Below, one piece after another: positions 46,299-59,754 of a stretch of DNA of 64,000 nt (the stretch's first letter is position 1; each line of letters begins with the position of its first letter). Both the position numbers and the translations under genes were made by a program. This stretch comes from Antedon mediterranea (lineage: Eukaryota > Echinodermata > Crinoidea > Comatulida > Antedonidae), in assembly GCF_964355755.1 (NCBI RefSeq), contig NC_092673.1, positions 15,567,001 to 15,631,000 on the forward strand. The letters are read 5' to 3'. Below the pieces are notes generated by a model. That model was given only the letters and a program-made list of their open reading frames with translations. It had not been told where the DNA came from and ran no database searches.

Positions 46299-47249
46299 GT
46301 AATATTTTAATTCAATTTTAATATTAATATCTTACTAGTAGTAGCGTCATACTGTACACATCGGTCCTGGAAATAATTTCTGGTAACTTGCTTGATTTCC
46401 TTACATCTGAAAACAATTCACCTTGCAATAAACACACAGAAAAGAGACATTTTTTCTATTTATAAAAGTACATTTATCTTAAATAATCAGAAAATATTTT
46501 CTAAATTACAAACACATACAAGCACCAATTAAAATAAATCTAGGTTTACTTTTATAGTTATTATTGTTATATGGTTACGTACGTAATCATACCTATGACG
46601 ATAAATTGATTTTTATCCATCATTGTTTTAGTGTTTATTGTGACAGAAAAGTTATTAACAGTATATTCTGCTAAGCCAAAAGTTATTCAGATATTTAATA
46701 TTCTGGCGCATACATTATCATTAAAACAATGGCATGTTGAAGGTCCTAGTGTCCGCCATACCTTTGTTCCATAATATTCAATTATCATATATTAATATTT
46801 AATATCTGATCATGCTGAAAAAACAAAAACAATTACCATGACAATTAACTAATATTTGTTAATTGCCTAAATAAATTACAGTAACTGATAATAATATTTC
46901 ATTTTTCAGAAAAGAGATTGCAAGCCTAATCTACTAAAAACCTTAGACACTGACACTAGACACTTACACATGCTATATTGTATGTTACTTCCATTTTCAT
47001 CTGCTCTAATTTGGTTCAATGGATTGTGTCAGTTATATTTGTTTACAACTAGCAAACGTAAATTTCTAGCCCTACTATTATTCGAGTTGAACTATGCGAC
47101 CGAGAAGGTAAGACGTACACATACGGAGCTCCGCCACAAATATTTTATACTTTGCCAACACCAATTACGCCTGGTCATTCTTTTGGATTTCATAAAGTAG
47201 TAAGTTATCTTACCTTTAATCACATCATTAACAGTATTTAATCATTAAA
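46299..47249. other. Spacer, may include 5' UTR of the next LINE
   Basis: AT-rich and without a gene. The part from about 46960 may be the 5' UTR of the LINE starting at 47250, but its 5' boundary could not be seen. Confidence 0.4.
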
Positions 47250-48039
47250 ATGAGTACTAGAAAGAGTAAAAAATCGGCCGATCCAACGCCTACAACCGAC
47301 TCAATTGAAACTGCCGCTACTACAAATGACACGTCAGCACAAATAAATGCCCTTCGAAGTGAGCTCCAGAAATTTGCAGCTGATATTAACTCAAAAATTG
47401 ACAATGGAATTAAATCAATTAAAGATAATCAACAGGTATTGATCAACAGAATGGAAGAAATAGAAAATAAACAATCTGTTATGGAAAAATCACTTGAATT
47501 TGTTTCGGAAAATACAACTGAAATAAAAACGGAAGTGACTGGACTGGAGGCTAGCGTCACTTCAATTGAAGCGGAACTGAAAGAAAAGGGTGACAGAATC
47601 AGCGTTATGGAAAAGGAATTACTCAAAATGGAAAGATATAGTAGGAGTTTCAATCTAAGATTTGGAGGCATGCCATCCCAGAAAAGGAAGGAGAAAATCC
47701 GATAGATGAAATATCAAATTTAATAGATAATGAACTTGACTTAGCAGGCGTTACCATTGAAAACGCACACAGAACGGGTAGGCCTAAAACCGGATCGCAA
47801 ACAACAGTTCCCAGACACATAATAGCGAAATTTCTATACAGACCGCAAAGGTTCTCTATCCTATCAAAGGCTAAAAAATAAAGAAAAAAAGCTTTTATGT
47901 CATGGAAGACCTACCCCTATCTGATGTGAAAAAAAAACATCAACTAAAGGATGTAATGTCGAAGGCATATCTAGCAGGCAAGCACCCGTCTTTTCGTAAC
48001 GGCACATTGTATATAGATGGAATGCCTTATCGTGAATAG
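47250..48039 (+). pseudogene. LINE ORF1 protein, two frameshifts
   Basis: From ATG 47250: a basic, Thr/Ser-rich start, a long coiled coil (SKIDNGIKSIKDNQQVLINR ... LKEKGDRISVMEKELLKMER), then an RRM-like segment YSRSFNLRFGGMP. A frameshift near 47670 moves on to EGENPIDEISNLIDNELDLA, TIENAHRTGRPKTG and RHIIAKFLYR. A second near 47880 leads to MEDLPLSDVKKKHQLKDVMS and GKHPSFRNGTLYIDGMPYRE, ending at TAG 48037-48039. This is the coiled-coil, RRM and C-terminal layout of L1-like ORF1 RNA-binding proteins. Confidence 0.85.
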
Positions 48040-48413
48040 TCCTAATGACGCAATCAGAATGTAACTTGAATAGCTATTCAAGTATTTATTGCACATTGAC
48101 ACGTAGGCCTATTTTATATAATCGTATATTTTACCTCTAGAAGGCCTAGTAGACGTGTGCATTGCGTTTTTTTATGTACATATACGAGAACCATTATGTT
48201 ATGTTGGACCATCATGGACCTGATTATTTGGCGGAGCAAAGAAGCAAAGAAATTGACTATTTATTTATAATACTTACTTTGTAATGAACTTGCATATATG
48301 TATTCATATTTTTATTAATTATGTATGTATATTTATTTATTTATGTTTTATTTATTTTACTTATCTTTTTGCGTCATGTACATTATATATAATATTAATT
48401 GTTCAACTGTATA

Positions 48414-51400
48414 ATGATTGATAGTGTAACTTCGAATCTACCTAACTTTAATCCGTTAACTCACAACCTTGATAATTTTGATGAGCAGTCAGCAGATTTA
48501 ATCGACCAATTAAACTCGAGATCAACTACTCTTGATAACTGCTCATATTATGATTGTGACAAGTTTAATTCAACCTTCACAAATGATTCCAATACTAGCC
48601 TTTCCCTTTTTCATCTGAACATTAGAAGTATTAAAACTAAAGTAGACCCACTCATACGTCTGTTAGACAATTTAAGCATTGATTTCTCAATAGTAGGTCT
48701 CTCAGAGACATGGCTACATGATAACTCGCCAACTCCCTCCTTACATAACTATACTTTTTTCTCTAAAAATAGGTCAACTAGAATTGGTGGTGGTGTTGCT
48801 TTATTTGTTCATAATGATATAAATGTTAAAATCAGACATGACATCTTGCTTCCTCTGCCTTATGAATCTCTATTCATTGAGCTTAGTAACCATAACAAAA
48901 AATCTACTGTTGTCGGTATAATATACCGTCCACCTGGAAGTTGTATTGACCATTTTTCTGAATCACTAGACAGTGTTCTAAGTAAAATTGATTCTGAAAA
49001 TAAGAAGTGTCACATTATGGGGGATATAAATATTGATCTAATTAAATATCATAATCATCCCAGCACTGGAAATTATCTTGATCTACTTCTTTCACATTCT
49101 TTTTATCCCACTATATCGAAACCTACCAGAATAACTACAACAACTGCCTCTCTAATTGATCACTTTTATACCAACCAAACTCATTCTAATATTTCCTCAG
49201 GTGTTCTTATTACAGATATTTCTGACCATCTTCCCATTTTTCAACTTATTCATGATGACCAATGCCATTATAACAAGCCTACTGATAGACAGTCGCCCCG
49301 CATACAGGATGTTAATGCCTTTTGTAATGACATCATAAACGAAGATTGGTCTGAAGTTTATAACGCCACACCTAATCTCGCTTTTGACACATTTTTATTA
49401 AAATTCTATAATATACATGATAAACATACCACCTATAAATCTGTACCCAAAACTAAAATGTCTAAACAACCATGGATGTCGCCTGGTCTTAGAAAATGTA
49501 GTCAAAAAAAGCAAAAATTATACAAAAAATTTATTTTATCACAAGATCCTAATCGCAAACTAACATACACAAAATATAACAATATGTTTAATAAGCTTTG
49601 CCGCACTGCAAAAAAGAATTATTTTTCTTTACAATTTGACACGGTCAAAGGCAATCTTAAAAAAACCTGGTCCATTACTAATTCTGTTTTATCCCCTAAT
49701 AAGTCAAGTCGAAACTATCCCAAACAACTTACAATAAATGACAATACCATTACATCTGAAATAGATATTTGTAATCAATTTAATAAATATTTTTCTCAAA
49801 TTGGCACTTCACTTAAAAATGCAATGCCGGATTCCTTAATTAATCCAAAATCATATCTTCCTGATCCCCTTCTCCATTCTTTCTTTATAAATCCTGTAAC
49901 TGAACATGAAGTGATGATAATTATAAATGATCTTGATCCAAAGAAAGGAGGTGGCGATGATAGAGTTACACCATACGTTATTAAATTGATTTCTCCATTC
50001 ATTATTAATCACCTTACGTTCTGTATTAATTCATCTTTTTCTTCAGGTAGTTTTCCCAATTATTTAAAGTTAGCAAAAGTTATTCCAATTTTCAAGAAAG
50101 GTAGACAAGATATACTTTCAAATTACAGACCCATTTCACTACTTAGTACCTTTTCCAAAATCATTGAAAAATTAATGTACTCCCGTCTCTATGAGTTCCT
50201 GGATTGCAATAACGTACTCTTTGCTCATCAATATGGTTTTCGTAAATCTCATTCCACTTCACATGCAATCCTTGATCTCATAAATAATGTAACAAACTCC
50301 TTTGAAAAAAGACAATTTTTGTTATCTGTCTTTGTCGACTTATCCAAGGCCTTCGATATTATAGATCACCGTATACTTATTAATAAACTTAACAATTATG
50401 GAATCAGGGGTATTACCTTAAACTGGTTTCGTAGTTACTTAAGTATGAGGAAGCAATATGTCTCGTTTGGTAATTGTATGTCACCAGAGGAGGAGATGAC
50501 ATGTGGGGTGCCACAAGGGTCGGTTCTTGGCCCTCTCCTTTTTTTAATTTACGTAAATGACTTATCCAGAGTCAGTGACACCCTCCATGTCATCTCCTTT
50601 GCTGATGACACTACTCTATTTTTTTCTCATTCAGATTTAAAAGTTTTATTTTCTATAGTTAATAATGAATTGTCAAAATATAATGACTGGTTCATCTCAA
50701 ATAAACTCCTTATAAACTCCATGAAAACCAATTACATTCTTTTTCATACACAACGTCAATCGTTAGACCTTACTGATTACAATATATTTATTAATGGAGA
50801 TAACATTAAACAAACGTCAGAGACTATGTTCCTTGGTGTTTTAATCCAGGAAAACTTGAGATGGACCAGTCATCAGAATCATATTGCAAATAAAATTTCT
50901 AAAACAATTGGGATTATAAATAATCTTAAGCACACTTTTCCCCGGCGTATCCTTCTTTCATTATATAATTCTTTAATTTTACCTCATCTTTATTATTGTA
51001 ACATTATTTGGGCTGCTGACTATTCATCACATCTCGATAAACTTTAATAAGCTGATTAAGCGTGCTATTAGAAATATTACTTGTACGTCTCGCATTACTC
51101 CATCTGAACCTTTATTTTATGAACTTAAGTTACTGAAGTTAGGTGATATACATAAATTGCAAAGTGCCTCTTTTGTCTTTCAATATTTTTCTAACAATCT
51201 TCCTTCTCCCATGATGAATTTATTTAACACTGCTGATTTCAACCATGGTCATAATTTAAGAAGTACTGTTCATAAGTTTCAGTTAACTATTCCTTTTGTA
51301 AGATTAACTAGTTCTTCTCACTTTATTTATGTTTCTGGCCCTTTAATTTGGAATCAATTAGATACTAGTATTGTTAACTCTTCCTCTCTCCCAACTTTTC

Positions 51401-51444
51401 GTAAAAAACTTAAAAGTAATTTGTTATCATTGTACTCAAACTAG
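48414..51444 (+). CDS. LINE ORF2: endonuclease and reverse transcriptase, one frameshift
   Basis: From ATG 48414 (MIDSVTSNLPNF) one frame runs to 51047 (877 codons), then continues in another frame to TAG 51442-51444. Endonuclease motifs: LFHLNIRSI, GLSETWLHD, IIYRPPGS, MGDINIDL and ITDISDHLPIF. RT motifs: IPIFKKGRQD, LSNYRPISLLSTFSKIIEKL, HQYGFRKSHST, FVDLSKAFDIIDH, GVPQGSVLGPLLF and SFADDTTLFF. The catalytic residues I can see are all present. After the break the C-terminus reads KRAIRNITCTSRIT and VSGPLIWNQLD. The frame break lies at about 51040 in a ctttaataag context and looks like one extra T. The element copies its own RNA into the genome by target-primed reverse transcription. Confidence 0.9.
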
Positions 51445-51801
51445 ACCTTCAAACTGTTTTTGTCATGACTTTTTTTTATTTTATTTAATAATTATATACA
51501 AATGTGCTTTTTTTCTTTTGTTTATGGGTCTTGCGTGACAAGTATTCTCTTCTTGCAAGATCCTCTATTAATGGTTTTTTTTGTATTTTCTCATTATAAA
51601 TTATCATTCTTTTTTATTGTATTGTTATACCATTGATAGAAACTAATAAATGTTGAATTATTATTATTCTTATACTTAAAAAACGAACATTTATTTTTAT
51701 AAAGGATAGGTGGAACTTAAACAAAATACAATACAACATTTGTAAATGATTTGTACAAAATAAAACAATTTTAAAAAATTAAACACACAGCATGACTATT
51801 G

Positions 51802-52474
51802 TCACCTTTTTGGGGTCGATACACACCATGGGGTGAGGTTCTCATCACATATTAATTTTACATGATATATTGTACATGAAGCGCCCTCTATTTTCAGCTT
51901 ATGCGTACGAATAAGTTCATATTGTAAGGTATCCAAACCAGTTAAACGGTCTCGCTTAAATGAGTCCTGTAAGAAAACAAAAAACAAGCAAATTTTAATA
52001 TATTTCTTAATATCTGCAGCTGGAAAGTTTGGCCAAGGTGGAGAATATTATTACGCTCTGCTTAGAGTAGTTTTATAAAAAAAAAAATGTGATTTGTCCA
52101 TATATGGTAGATGACATAATCGTGTCCATATATGGACACATCCCATTTTTTGTCACAACGTTTGATAGCTTAAAGCTCTGTCTACACTTTACGCGACAAC
52201 TAACTGTGATGTGCCCATATGGATATGATGATGTCATATCACTACCATATTTGGGCACATTACACTTTTTTTATCAAAATAGTATAGACGGATGTGAATG
52301 TGACATGCATTGCGTTAAATTAAGGATTTAGACAGAATAAATTAAAAAAACAATATTTATTTTTCAAACCTTTCTTTGTTCATGTGACCTTTCCATATCT
52401 CGAGGCCTTCGTACTTTATCATGCATATGATAGAAAGACTCGCGTCCCGTTGTTATTCCTTCCGGTCTAGAAAT
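51802..52474 (-). CDS. Two terminal exons of an unrecognised gene
   Basis: Exon 52474-52370 (105 nt, after ttttttttaaag) reads ISRPEGITTGRESFYHMHD and DMERSHEQRK. Exon 51966-51802 (165 nt, after ttgttttcttacag) reads DSFKRDRLTGLDTLQYELI, KLKIEGASCTIYHVKLICD and ends WCVSTPKR at TGA. Both are phase 0, so the junction RK-DSF is in frame. The donor after the first exon (gtttga) is weak. The composition is protein-like with no TE motif. The short Arg/Asp-rich style recalls small axonemal proteins, but I cannot name it. No convincing upstream exon was found; an ATG frame MGLYTNSHGM before gtaagt near 54105-54075 is only a possibility. Confidence 0.5.
52085..52275. mobile_element. Small palindromic MITE-like element in an intron
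   Basis: The left side aatgtgatttgtccatatatgg mirrors the right side ccatatttgggcacattaca. It includes the perfect 18-bp palindrome gtgtccatatatggacac at 52122-52139 and the phrase aaagctctgtctacacttta. It lies in the intron between the two exons of the gene above. A related block is at 14382-14420. Confidence 0.65.
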
Positions 52475-52479
52475 CTTTA

Positions 52480-54690
52480 AAAAAAAAAACATTTTTTTGT
52501 AATCAAACTAACAATTACAGATGACTTAATGCAAGTTCATATTAACTGACATGACACATCAATTTAATGCGTCATTAAATCTACTTGAGAAAGAAAATTA
52601 TAGCAGGATGACAGTGGCGAATTCAGGATTGTGAAATAGGGGAACCTAAAAATGGTGAAGAGCTGGGCTTAAATCAATGTTCTATTACATTACTTTTTGT
52701 GAAATTAATATTTATATTATTAAATCTATCCATCTATTAAATAGTACATGTCTATGTTTTATACCAAGCAATGCGTGAACTACCAATAATTAATTAATTG
52801 TCTCAACAATATTGTTATTAAATGTTATATCGGACAACAAAAAGGAGGTGAAAAGAAAAGGTAGAAAGAAAAGATAACTCAACCCATACTTCAATAATAT
52901 TATAACTATATACATAGATATTGTTTCAAGAAATAAACAGAAATTAATATCCTGCATTGTAAAACAAGGACTTGTCATCCCAACAACTGTTTAGGTTATT
53001 GGTTTCTGTTTGTTAACGAATTTTTAATTACAATTTGTTTTATGTACCGAAAAATATGGCCGATTCCACTGAACGGCGCAAAATTGTGTTCAATGTAACT
53101 ATCGGTATATTCATTTGACTGATTTTCATGGCTGTTTCGGCATTTTTATGCCTAATTAATTGGCTACAATTTTATGTAATTTTGAATTCCTAATTTTATG
53201 AATCTTCGTCGGCATTGAATTTTATAGCAAAAATGATCCAAAAATGTTAAAGTATAGACAAGTAGTCGTGGATTTTCAGTGACCAGCTACCAAAAATTGT
53301 GTATAGGTCGTGTTTTCGCAGATATGTATTTCTCATTCGATTTATGTCCATTTTTTTTTCTATCTATAGCTAAATGTGACTTGTTGCATACACATCACTA
53401 TTTCTGAAGACCATAATAACAAACAAAGCTCTCATAAAAACAAAACAAAATATCAAATAAAATACACCACGAAAAATATGTAGTTTGGTAATGTATACTT
53501 TAGGGTCTGCGTTCATCATCTAATTTCGACTACCACAACCATGTTCACATTTTTGTTGTTGATTTCAAGTCCGTAAGCAGCAGTCCTTTTTATTATTCCA
53601 ATACTTTACATCTTAATTCTATAAATTATTAATTCATATTTTATCATTGAAATGTTTTAAACTGCGACTGACGGACAGAGTCCCTCTCATGCAAGTTGTC
53701 ACTTTATAATGTACACTTTATAATGCAGACCCTAGAATATTCACATAGCACATTTTTTTTTAGCGTCTTTTATGTTCGTAAAGTCCCATATCCAGTATTG
53801 CTTTTATTTTTGGTCTTGCAGATTATTTTTTAAAGTGAAGGAATACTTTTTGTATAACAAAATCAATGATATACTGTTTAAAGGTTTGCATGGCGAAATC
53901 AAATTTTCATATAAAGTTTCTGAAAAGAACCGTTGAGTTTCTCAACGTTTCTATCAATATGCTTTGATCGAGAATTCTCACTCCTCAAATCATAACAAAA
54001 TCAATGATTTTATTCTTGACAATTTTGTTTTTTTAATAATTTGTACTTTTATCAAGAGTGTGCTTTTATTATACTTACTCATCCCATGCGAATTAGTATA
54101 TAACCCCATATTAAGGCGGAGCTCGGGTTACTGCTAGTACGTTCTTTTATTTAGTTTAGGTGTGCAAATAAAAGCGAATGTAGACAATCATTTTTTGAAT
54201 CAGTGCTTGGAAAATGTACTTAGACACTTAGACTAGGCAGAAGGGGCTTCATTTTATACGTCCTTCTACTTTATACTCCTTTGTTTTTTTTTTCATCGTA
54301 GGAAAAATATATATGTTTTTGCCACTCGAGCTCCCCTAGCCACCTGTGCTGACCATTGTTGGGCCTGAGGCAAGAACATTTTTGGAATATGAACATTTTA
54401 GATCAAAGTTCTGGCTTTTAATTATATGGTTAAAACTACTAATTTTCATTTGGCAAAAACTTGCTGTGTTTCAAATTAAGTTTCTATTTAATTAATTTAT
54501 TCTTTTCCTCTTCTAGCCAAGCGGAGCCTGCTGGTGTGATCTCTCAAATCTCTGTGTAGCATTCAGAGGTATATCCGATGTTAAGATATATCACACACTA
54601 TTGAGGGACACAATAGAAAAAAACAGCTTGCGTTATTAACACCATCACTGTCTCTGTATCAGGTTGCACAATAATTCGCGAGGATCCGTC
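52480..54690. other. Spacer before duplication copy 2
   Basis: No gene was supported. A weak inverted pair, ctttagggtctgcg (53500) and gcagaccctagaat (53726), may bound a small element. Confidence 0.45.
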
Positions 54691-54999
54691 ACAGAAAGCA
54701 ACCCTTTCAGTTTTTACAACAAAACGATTTACTGTAGGCCTACACCAATATTGTCTAAACGAACAACAAACACATTTTAGATATCATTTTGTTAGTAAAG
54801 TTTCACCAAAATATTTATTTGCCATAAAAATATATATACCATATTGTTTTAATACATTTCTTTGTATAAAAATCTATAAATAATTATTTAATCCAAATAT
54901 TGCACATTTTGAAAGTTGCAAATATGACAGAGATTCAGTATAAAATATAATATTGAATTTGAAAATAATGAATGTGTTATACTGGTAACAGTTTTTTTT

Positions 55000-57900
55000 T
55001 CAGATATTAAGTTTGGATAGAAGAGAGATGAGATCAGCAATCGGTGGTCGAGTTTTCTTGCATCTCACGGCCAACTCATTAAGTTGCTGCCAATGGCATG
55101 CCTGGGCTACGTCACACATAACAAAGCAGAGGGCGAAGATGTCGCTTGATGTTACTTCAGCAGCAGGTGGTTCCACAAGGGGTGATGTTATTCCACCCAT
55201 GTCAATAATCTTGCCCATCCATTCTTCACTTTCATGTGAAAGTAGAATGTTTTCTGCCTTTATGTCATTATGTGCCATTTTGTTCTGGTGGAGAAACTTC
55301 ACACCATCACATACTGTCAATAGAATGTTAAGAATTGACCTCCTGTTTATGTTGGCGAATTTACTCTTTATTGCTTTTCTAAGAGTAAGAGATGAACTGT
55401 CAACTCCAATAAATGAAGAGACAATTTGGATGATGTTATTATCATCTCTTACTACGCCAAACATGAACGGAAATGATGGGTGAGCAGAACATAGTTGCAT
55501 TGTGCGAGCCTCTAGGTTGATGTTATCTGCACTGCCATTTAAGATGGTTTTTACAGCAACCAATGAGTTGGTCGGAGTGTGCCTCATCAGAGAAACTTCC
55601 CCGAAAGCGCCTTGACCGATAACCACTGGTGTTTTCATCTCGTCAACTGGTTTTAGATCCTTCTGGTTGATCACGTTCACGGTTGGCAGAAGACTCAGTA
55701 ATACATCTGTCTTGTCTTTTCCTTGGTTTAAATCTGTTTGAGCCGATAGCTGAAATCTATTTTTTAAGTAAAGAAGTTATATGATTTACCATTTTGTTTA
55801 CAGAAATATCAGATAATATATTGCCTGCTTATATAATTTGTTAGGCCTACAATAAAAAATAATTATCTGTTAATGAGGAGACTCTTTAATAACACTTGAG
55901 GAAGTCGTACAATGACATTCTCAGTCTCAGAAGTCAACATCAGAATCCTATTTATAGACCTTATTGTGATGATATAAGACAATCCTACCTTTGAACTTCT
56001 TCAAACAATTCCATAACCTTATTCTCTTCATTCTTTAAAAGTTTCTTGAGATTGTCTAGTTCTCTTTCTTTTTGATCGCAATCAACACAGCTAAAAAAAT
56101 ATAAACAATACCTGAATAATTTGCTTTGAATTAGCTTGTAATTAACGTGTAATTGTTATTATTGTAATTTCCTTTGCATTTTATATATAGTTTTTTTTTT
56201 CAAACTTAAGCTTATCATTATAAATATAATATTTTAAATTCATTAGATCTATTTTGGTTATTATTGTACGGACCATACACATACCCTTGTTTTCTTGCAC
56301 TATCTGAACGTTGTTTACTCTTTAACATCTTCTTGGCTTCATTCAGTTGTTCCTTTGCTTCCTTATATTTACTTTCATATCTGTTTGAATTATATTTTAA
56401 TAAGTTATAAGATATATTTTTAATTTTTCAAAGACTTTGAGAAAAAGGTGTCAACAATATTGTTGTATTTATGATTATTATTGAATGTTGATAATAAAGA
56501 CTATGATGAGAAGATGATGATGAAATTGTTGAAGATAATCATAACGATGATAATAGTGGAAACAAGTTGTGATAATAATGATATAATCAATAAATACCAG
56601 GTTAGCTTTTTATTCAATGGTATCAATTGATTTAGCTAACAAATCCTTTCATGATGGATGTAGTGAATTATCACAGCATTGAAAATGGGGTTAGCTTTTT
56701 CAATATAAACATTATACTTACTTAGTGTTTGTAGCATTAAGTACTTCTGTTCTTTTTTTCAAAACTTTCTTCAACTGCTCATTTTTTTTCTCTAACTCTT
56801 CTACAAGCTTTTCAATTTCTTTCTTCTCTTTGCTCTGTTGGCAATATTTCTCATTCAGACTGAATTGGAAATTGAACATAATGTTAGAAGTGTTGAAAAT
56901 AGCTTTAGCTTAATTGATCGTTACTGTAGCTCCTAGTATTTAACTTTTAAATATTTACTTGGCATTTACAACTTCAAGACATTCAAACTCTTTCTGTAAA
57001 TCTTTCATTTCATTTGAAATTTTCTTTACTTCTTCCATCATTCTGAAATTATGATAAAAATGTTTTTAAAAATTATCTAATAACAATGATAGGTTAATAA
57101 ATAACTGTAAAAGTTGTTACAGATCAAACTGTTAAAATATTTACTTGGCATTTACAGCTTCTAGACATTCAAACTCTTTCTGCAAATCTTTCCTTTCACT
57201 TAACACTTTCTTTACTTCATCATCTTTGTTTTTAAGCTCTTCCATCATTCTGAATTAAAAATAAAAATGTGTGAATGTGTTTAAAAATTATCAAATAACA
57301 AATAGGGTTAGCTTAACAAGTAACTGTAAGTGTAAAAGATAAAAATGTTCAATACTTACTTGGCATTTACAGCTTTTAACTCTTTCTGTAGTTCCTTCTT
57401 TTCATTTGACAATTTCTTTATTTCCTTACTATTGTTTTTAGAATCTTCCATCATTCTGAAATTAAGATAACAATGTTGGTGTTGCAATATTATCAAATAA
57501 AAAATATGGTTAGCCTAATCAACTGTAGCTCCATTACAATTATACCTAGATACAAAAGTAAAAATGTCAATATTTACTTGGCATTTACAGCTTCTAGACA
57601 TTCTAACTCTTTCTGTAACTCTTTCCTTTCATTTCCAACTTTCTTTATTTCATCACTTTTGTTTTTAAACTCTTCCATCATTCTGAAATGAAAATGTTTG
57701 AAGTGTTGAAAAATGATATAGGGTTAGCTTAATAAATTATTATTGTAGCTCCATTACTATTCAAATAATTATGTTACAAAGATGAACTGATCAATACTTA
57801 CTGGGCATTTACAGCTTCCAACTCTTTCTTTTCATTTCCAACTTTCTTTACTTCATCATCTTTATTTTTTAACTCTTCCATCATTCTGAAATAAAAATGT

Positions 57901-59616
57901 TTGAGGTATTGAAAATGATAGAGGGTGAGCTTAATAAATGGTTATTGTAGCTACATTATTATTTAAATTTGTTACAAAGGTAAATTGATCAATGCTTACT
58001 TGGTATTTACAGCTTCTAACTCTTTCTGTACTTCTTTCTTTTCATTTGACAACTTCTTTTTTTCCTCACTATTGTTTCTAGAATCTTCCATCATTCTGAA
58101 ATTAAGATTAACATTTTAGATATGTTGCAATGTTATCAAACAAAGGGTTAGCTTAATCAACTGTAGCTCCATTAATTTACACTTAGATACAAAAATAAAC
58201 ATTTTAATAATATTTACTTGGCATTTAGAGCTTCCAACTCTTTCTGTAAATCTTTCTTTTCACTTAACAAACTTTTTATTTCATCGTCTTTGTTTTTAAA
58301 CTCTTCAATCATTCTAAAAAATAAAAATCAACGAAGTGTTCACAAATTATCAAATCAAAAATATAGGTTAACTGTAGCTCCATTTTTACTATTCAAATTT
58401 GTTACAAAGATGAACTTTTCAATATTTACTTGGAATTTACAGCTTCCAACTCTTTCTGTAAATCTTTATTTTCATTTCCAACTTTCTTTATTTCCTCATC
58501 TTTGTTTGTAAACACTTCCATCATTCTGGCTTTCTTCTCATTTAATACTTTCTTCAGCTCTCCGTTTCTTTTCTTAAACTCTTTTACTAGCCTTTCACTT
58601 GCTTTTTTTCTATAAACATAATAATAATATAAAACATTCAGGTATATAACAATTAATACATTACATTTTGATACTATTATAAAAATAAGGACACAATATT
58701 GTATAATATAATTGTTCCTTTTAGCTGTTTTTATTTTGTTCATACTTTTCTCTTAATTTCTCTGCTTCCATTTCAATAGCTTCCATATCGTTTCTCTTAG
58801 TTGAAGCACATTCAACTTGACACAGGAATGTACTTATGATCTTAAAACAATTATTTAATAAGAAATTGAATTACTATTTGTTAGATAAAATGAAATGTTG
58901 TTGAATGAAAGTTAATTAATAGTGATAATAATAATGTGAAACTTGCAAGACGTGTTAGGAGTCTTTTCCTACCTTGTTGTCTTCCATTGTCCGCATAAAT
59001 ACCAAATCACCTGGATTAACAGTATTTCTTTTTGATGCTGAAAGTGGATCGGCATCTGGTTGGAATGATCCAGTTACTGGCTTCTTCTTCAACAGATTCA
59101 TTCCTGTTGTATGCAGTTGTGGATCAAAGCTACAGTACAAATAGAACAAATCCAGACATTGTTTTATTTGATCAAATTCAACAAATTTGAAAATAAATTA
59201 CATGGGCTTATATTACTATTAATAATTACTATAATCTTAAGTAGGCCTATGGCCTAGCAGAGCCTACTACATAAATAATAACCCAGGGCTATACTGGTGG
59301 GTCAGGAAAGGCATGTGTAAAAAGAGCATAATATAGGCCTAGCTAGGCCCTAGTAGTAGCCCTAATTAATATCTAGGCCTAGGCTAGGTAGGTTTAGTAC
59401 AGCAAACCAGGCCAGGCCTGGGCCTAGTCTAGCTACATACAGGCCTACCTATACTATAGGCCTACTACTAGGCCTAGGGTAGGCTAGGTAGGTAGGCCTA
59501 GCCTAGTTAGGCCTAGGCTAGGCTAGGCCTACTAGCTAGAGGCTGGTTTTGGTTAAAAAATCTTACCGTCGTCGTGAACGACGCCAAAAAGGAAGTAGAT
59601 TGATGCTAGAATTCAT
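55000..59616 (-). CDS. Coiled-coil protein kinase-like gene, copy 2, 15 exons
   Basis: Exons, 5' to 3': 59616-59567, 59129-58973, 58840-58746, 58609-58430, 58313-58218, 58095-58000, 57885-57802, 57682-57578, 57455-57360, 57249-57145, 57042-56959, 56859-56722, 56380-56285, 56090-55989, 55756-55000. Total 2241 nt, 746 residues, no frame break. Exon lengths match copy 1 at both ends, but the seven middle exons (5-11) are 96-96-84-105-96-105-84, unlike copy 1. The kinase-like domain keeps IGQGAFGEV, VAVKTI, AHNDIKAENIL, DMG and SDIFAL, with few substitutions from copy 1 (e.g. NRRSI for NRTSI, KMAHND for KIAHND). An in-frame TAG just before the last exon supports the acceptor tag/ATTTCAG. The stop is TGA, where copy 1 has TAA. 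Function unknown. Confidence 0.85.
59240..59540. repeat. TAGGCCTA-rich tract in intron 1 of kinase copy 2
   Basis: The same words as in copy 1, about 300 bp long, ending ggctaggcctactagctaga just before the exon 1 donor. Confidence 0.85.
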
Positions 59617-59754
59617 ATTGCTAGCTTTAGACATATAAATACAAATATTTAGGATGCGTAAAGGTAAATTAATTCGTTGTATAAAAACAATTCTGACGAC
59701 TGATGATGAGGAGCTTTCGCTGTTGTGTTTATTTATCTTTATTATCTTTGCTTC

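Larger units (their letters stand above)
47250..51665 (+). mobile_element. Nearly intact two-ORF LINE
   Basis: ORF1 (47250-48039), a 375-bp spacer, ORF2 (48414-51444, one frameshift) and a 3' UTR ending in attattattattc near 51655. Only three frame lesions were seen over 4.4 kb, making it the best-preserved LINE in the window. It lies between the two copies of the segmental duplication. Confidence 0.88.
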
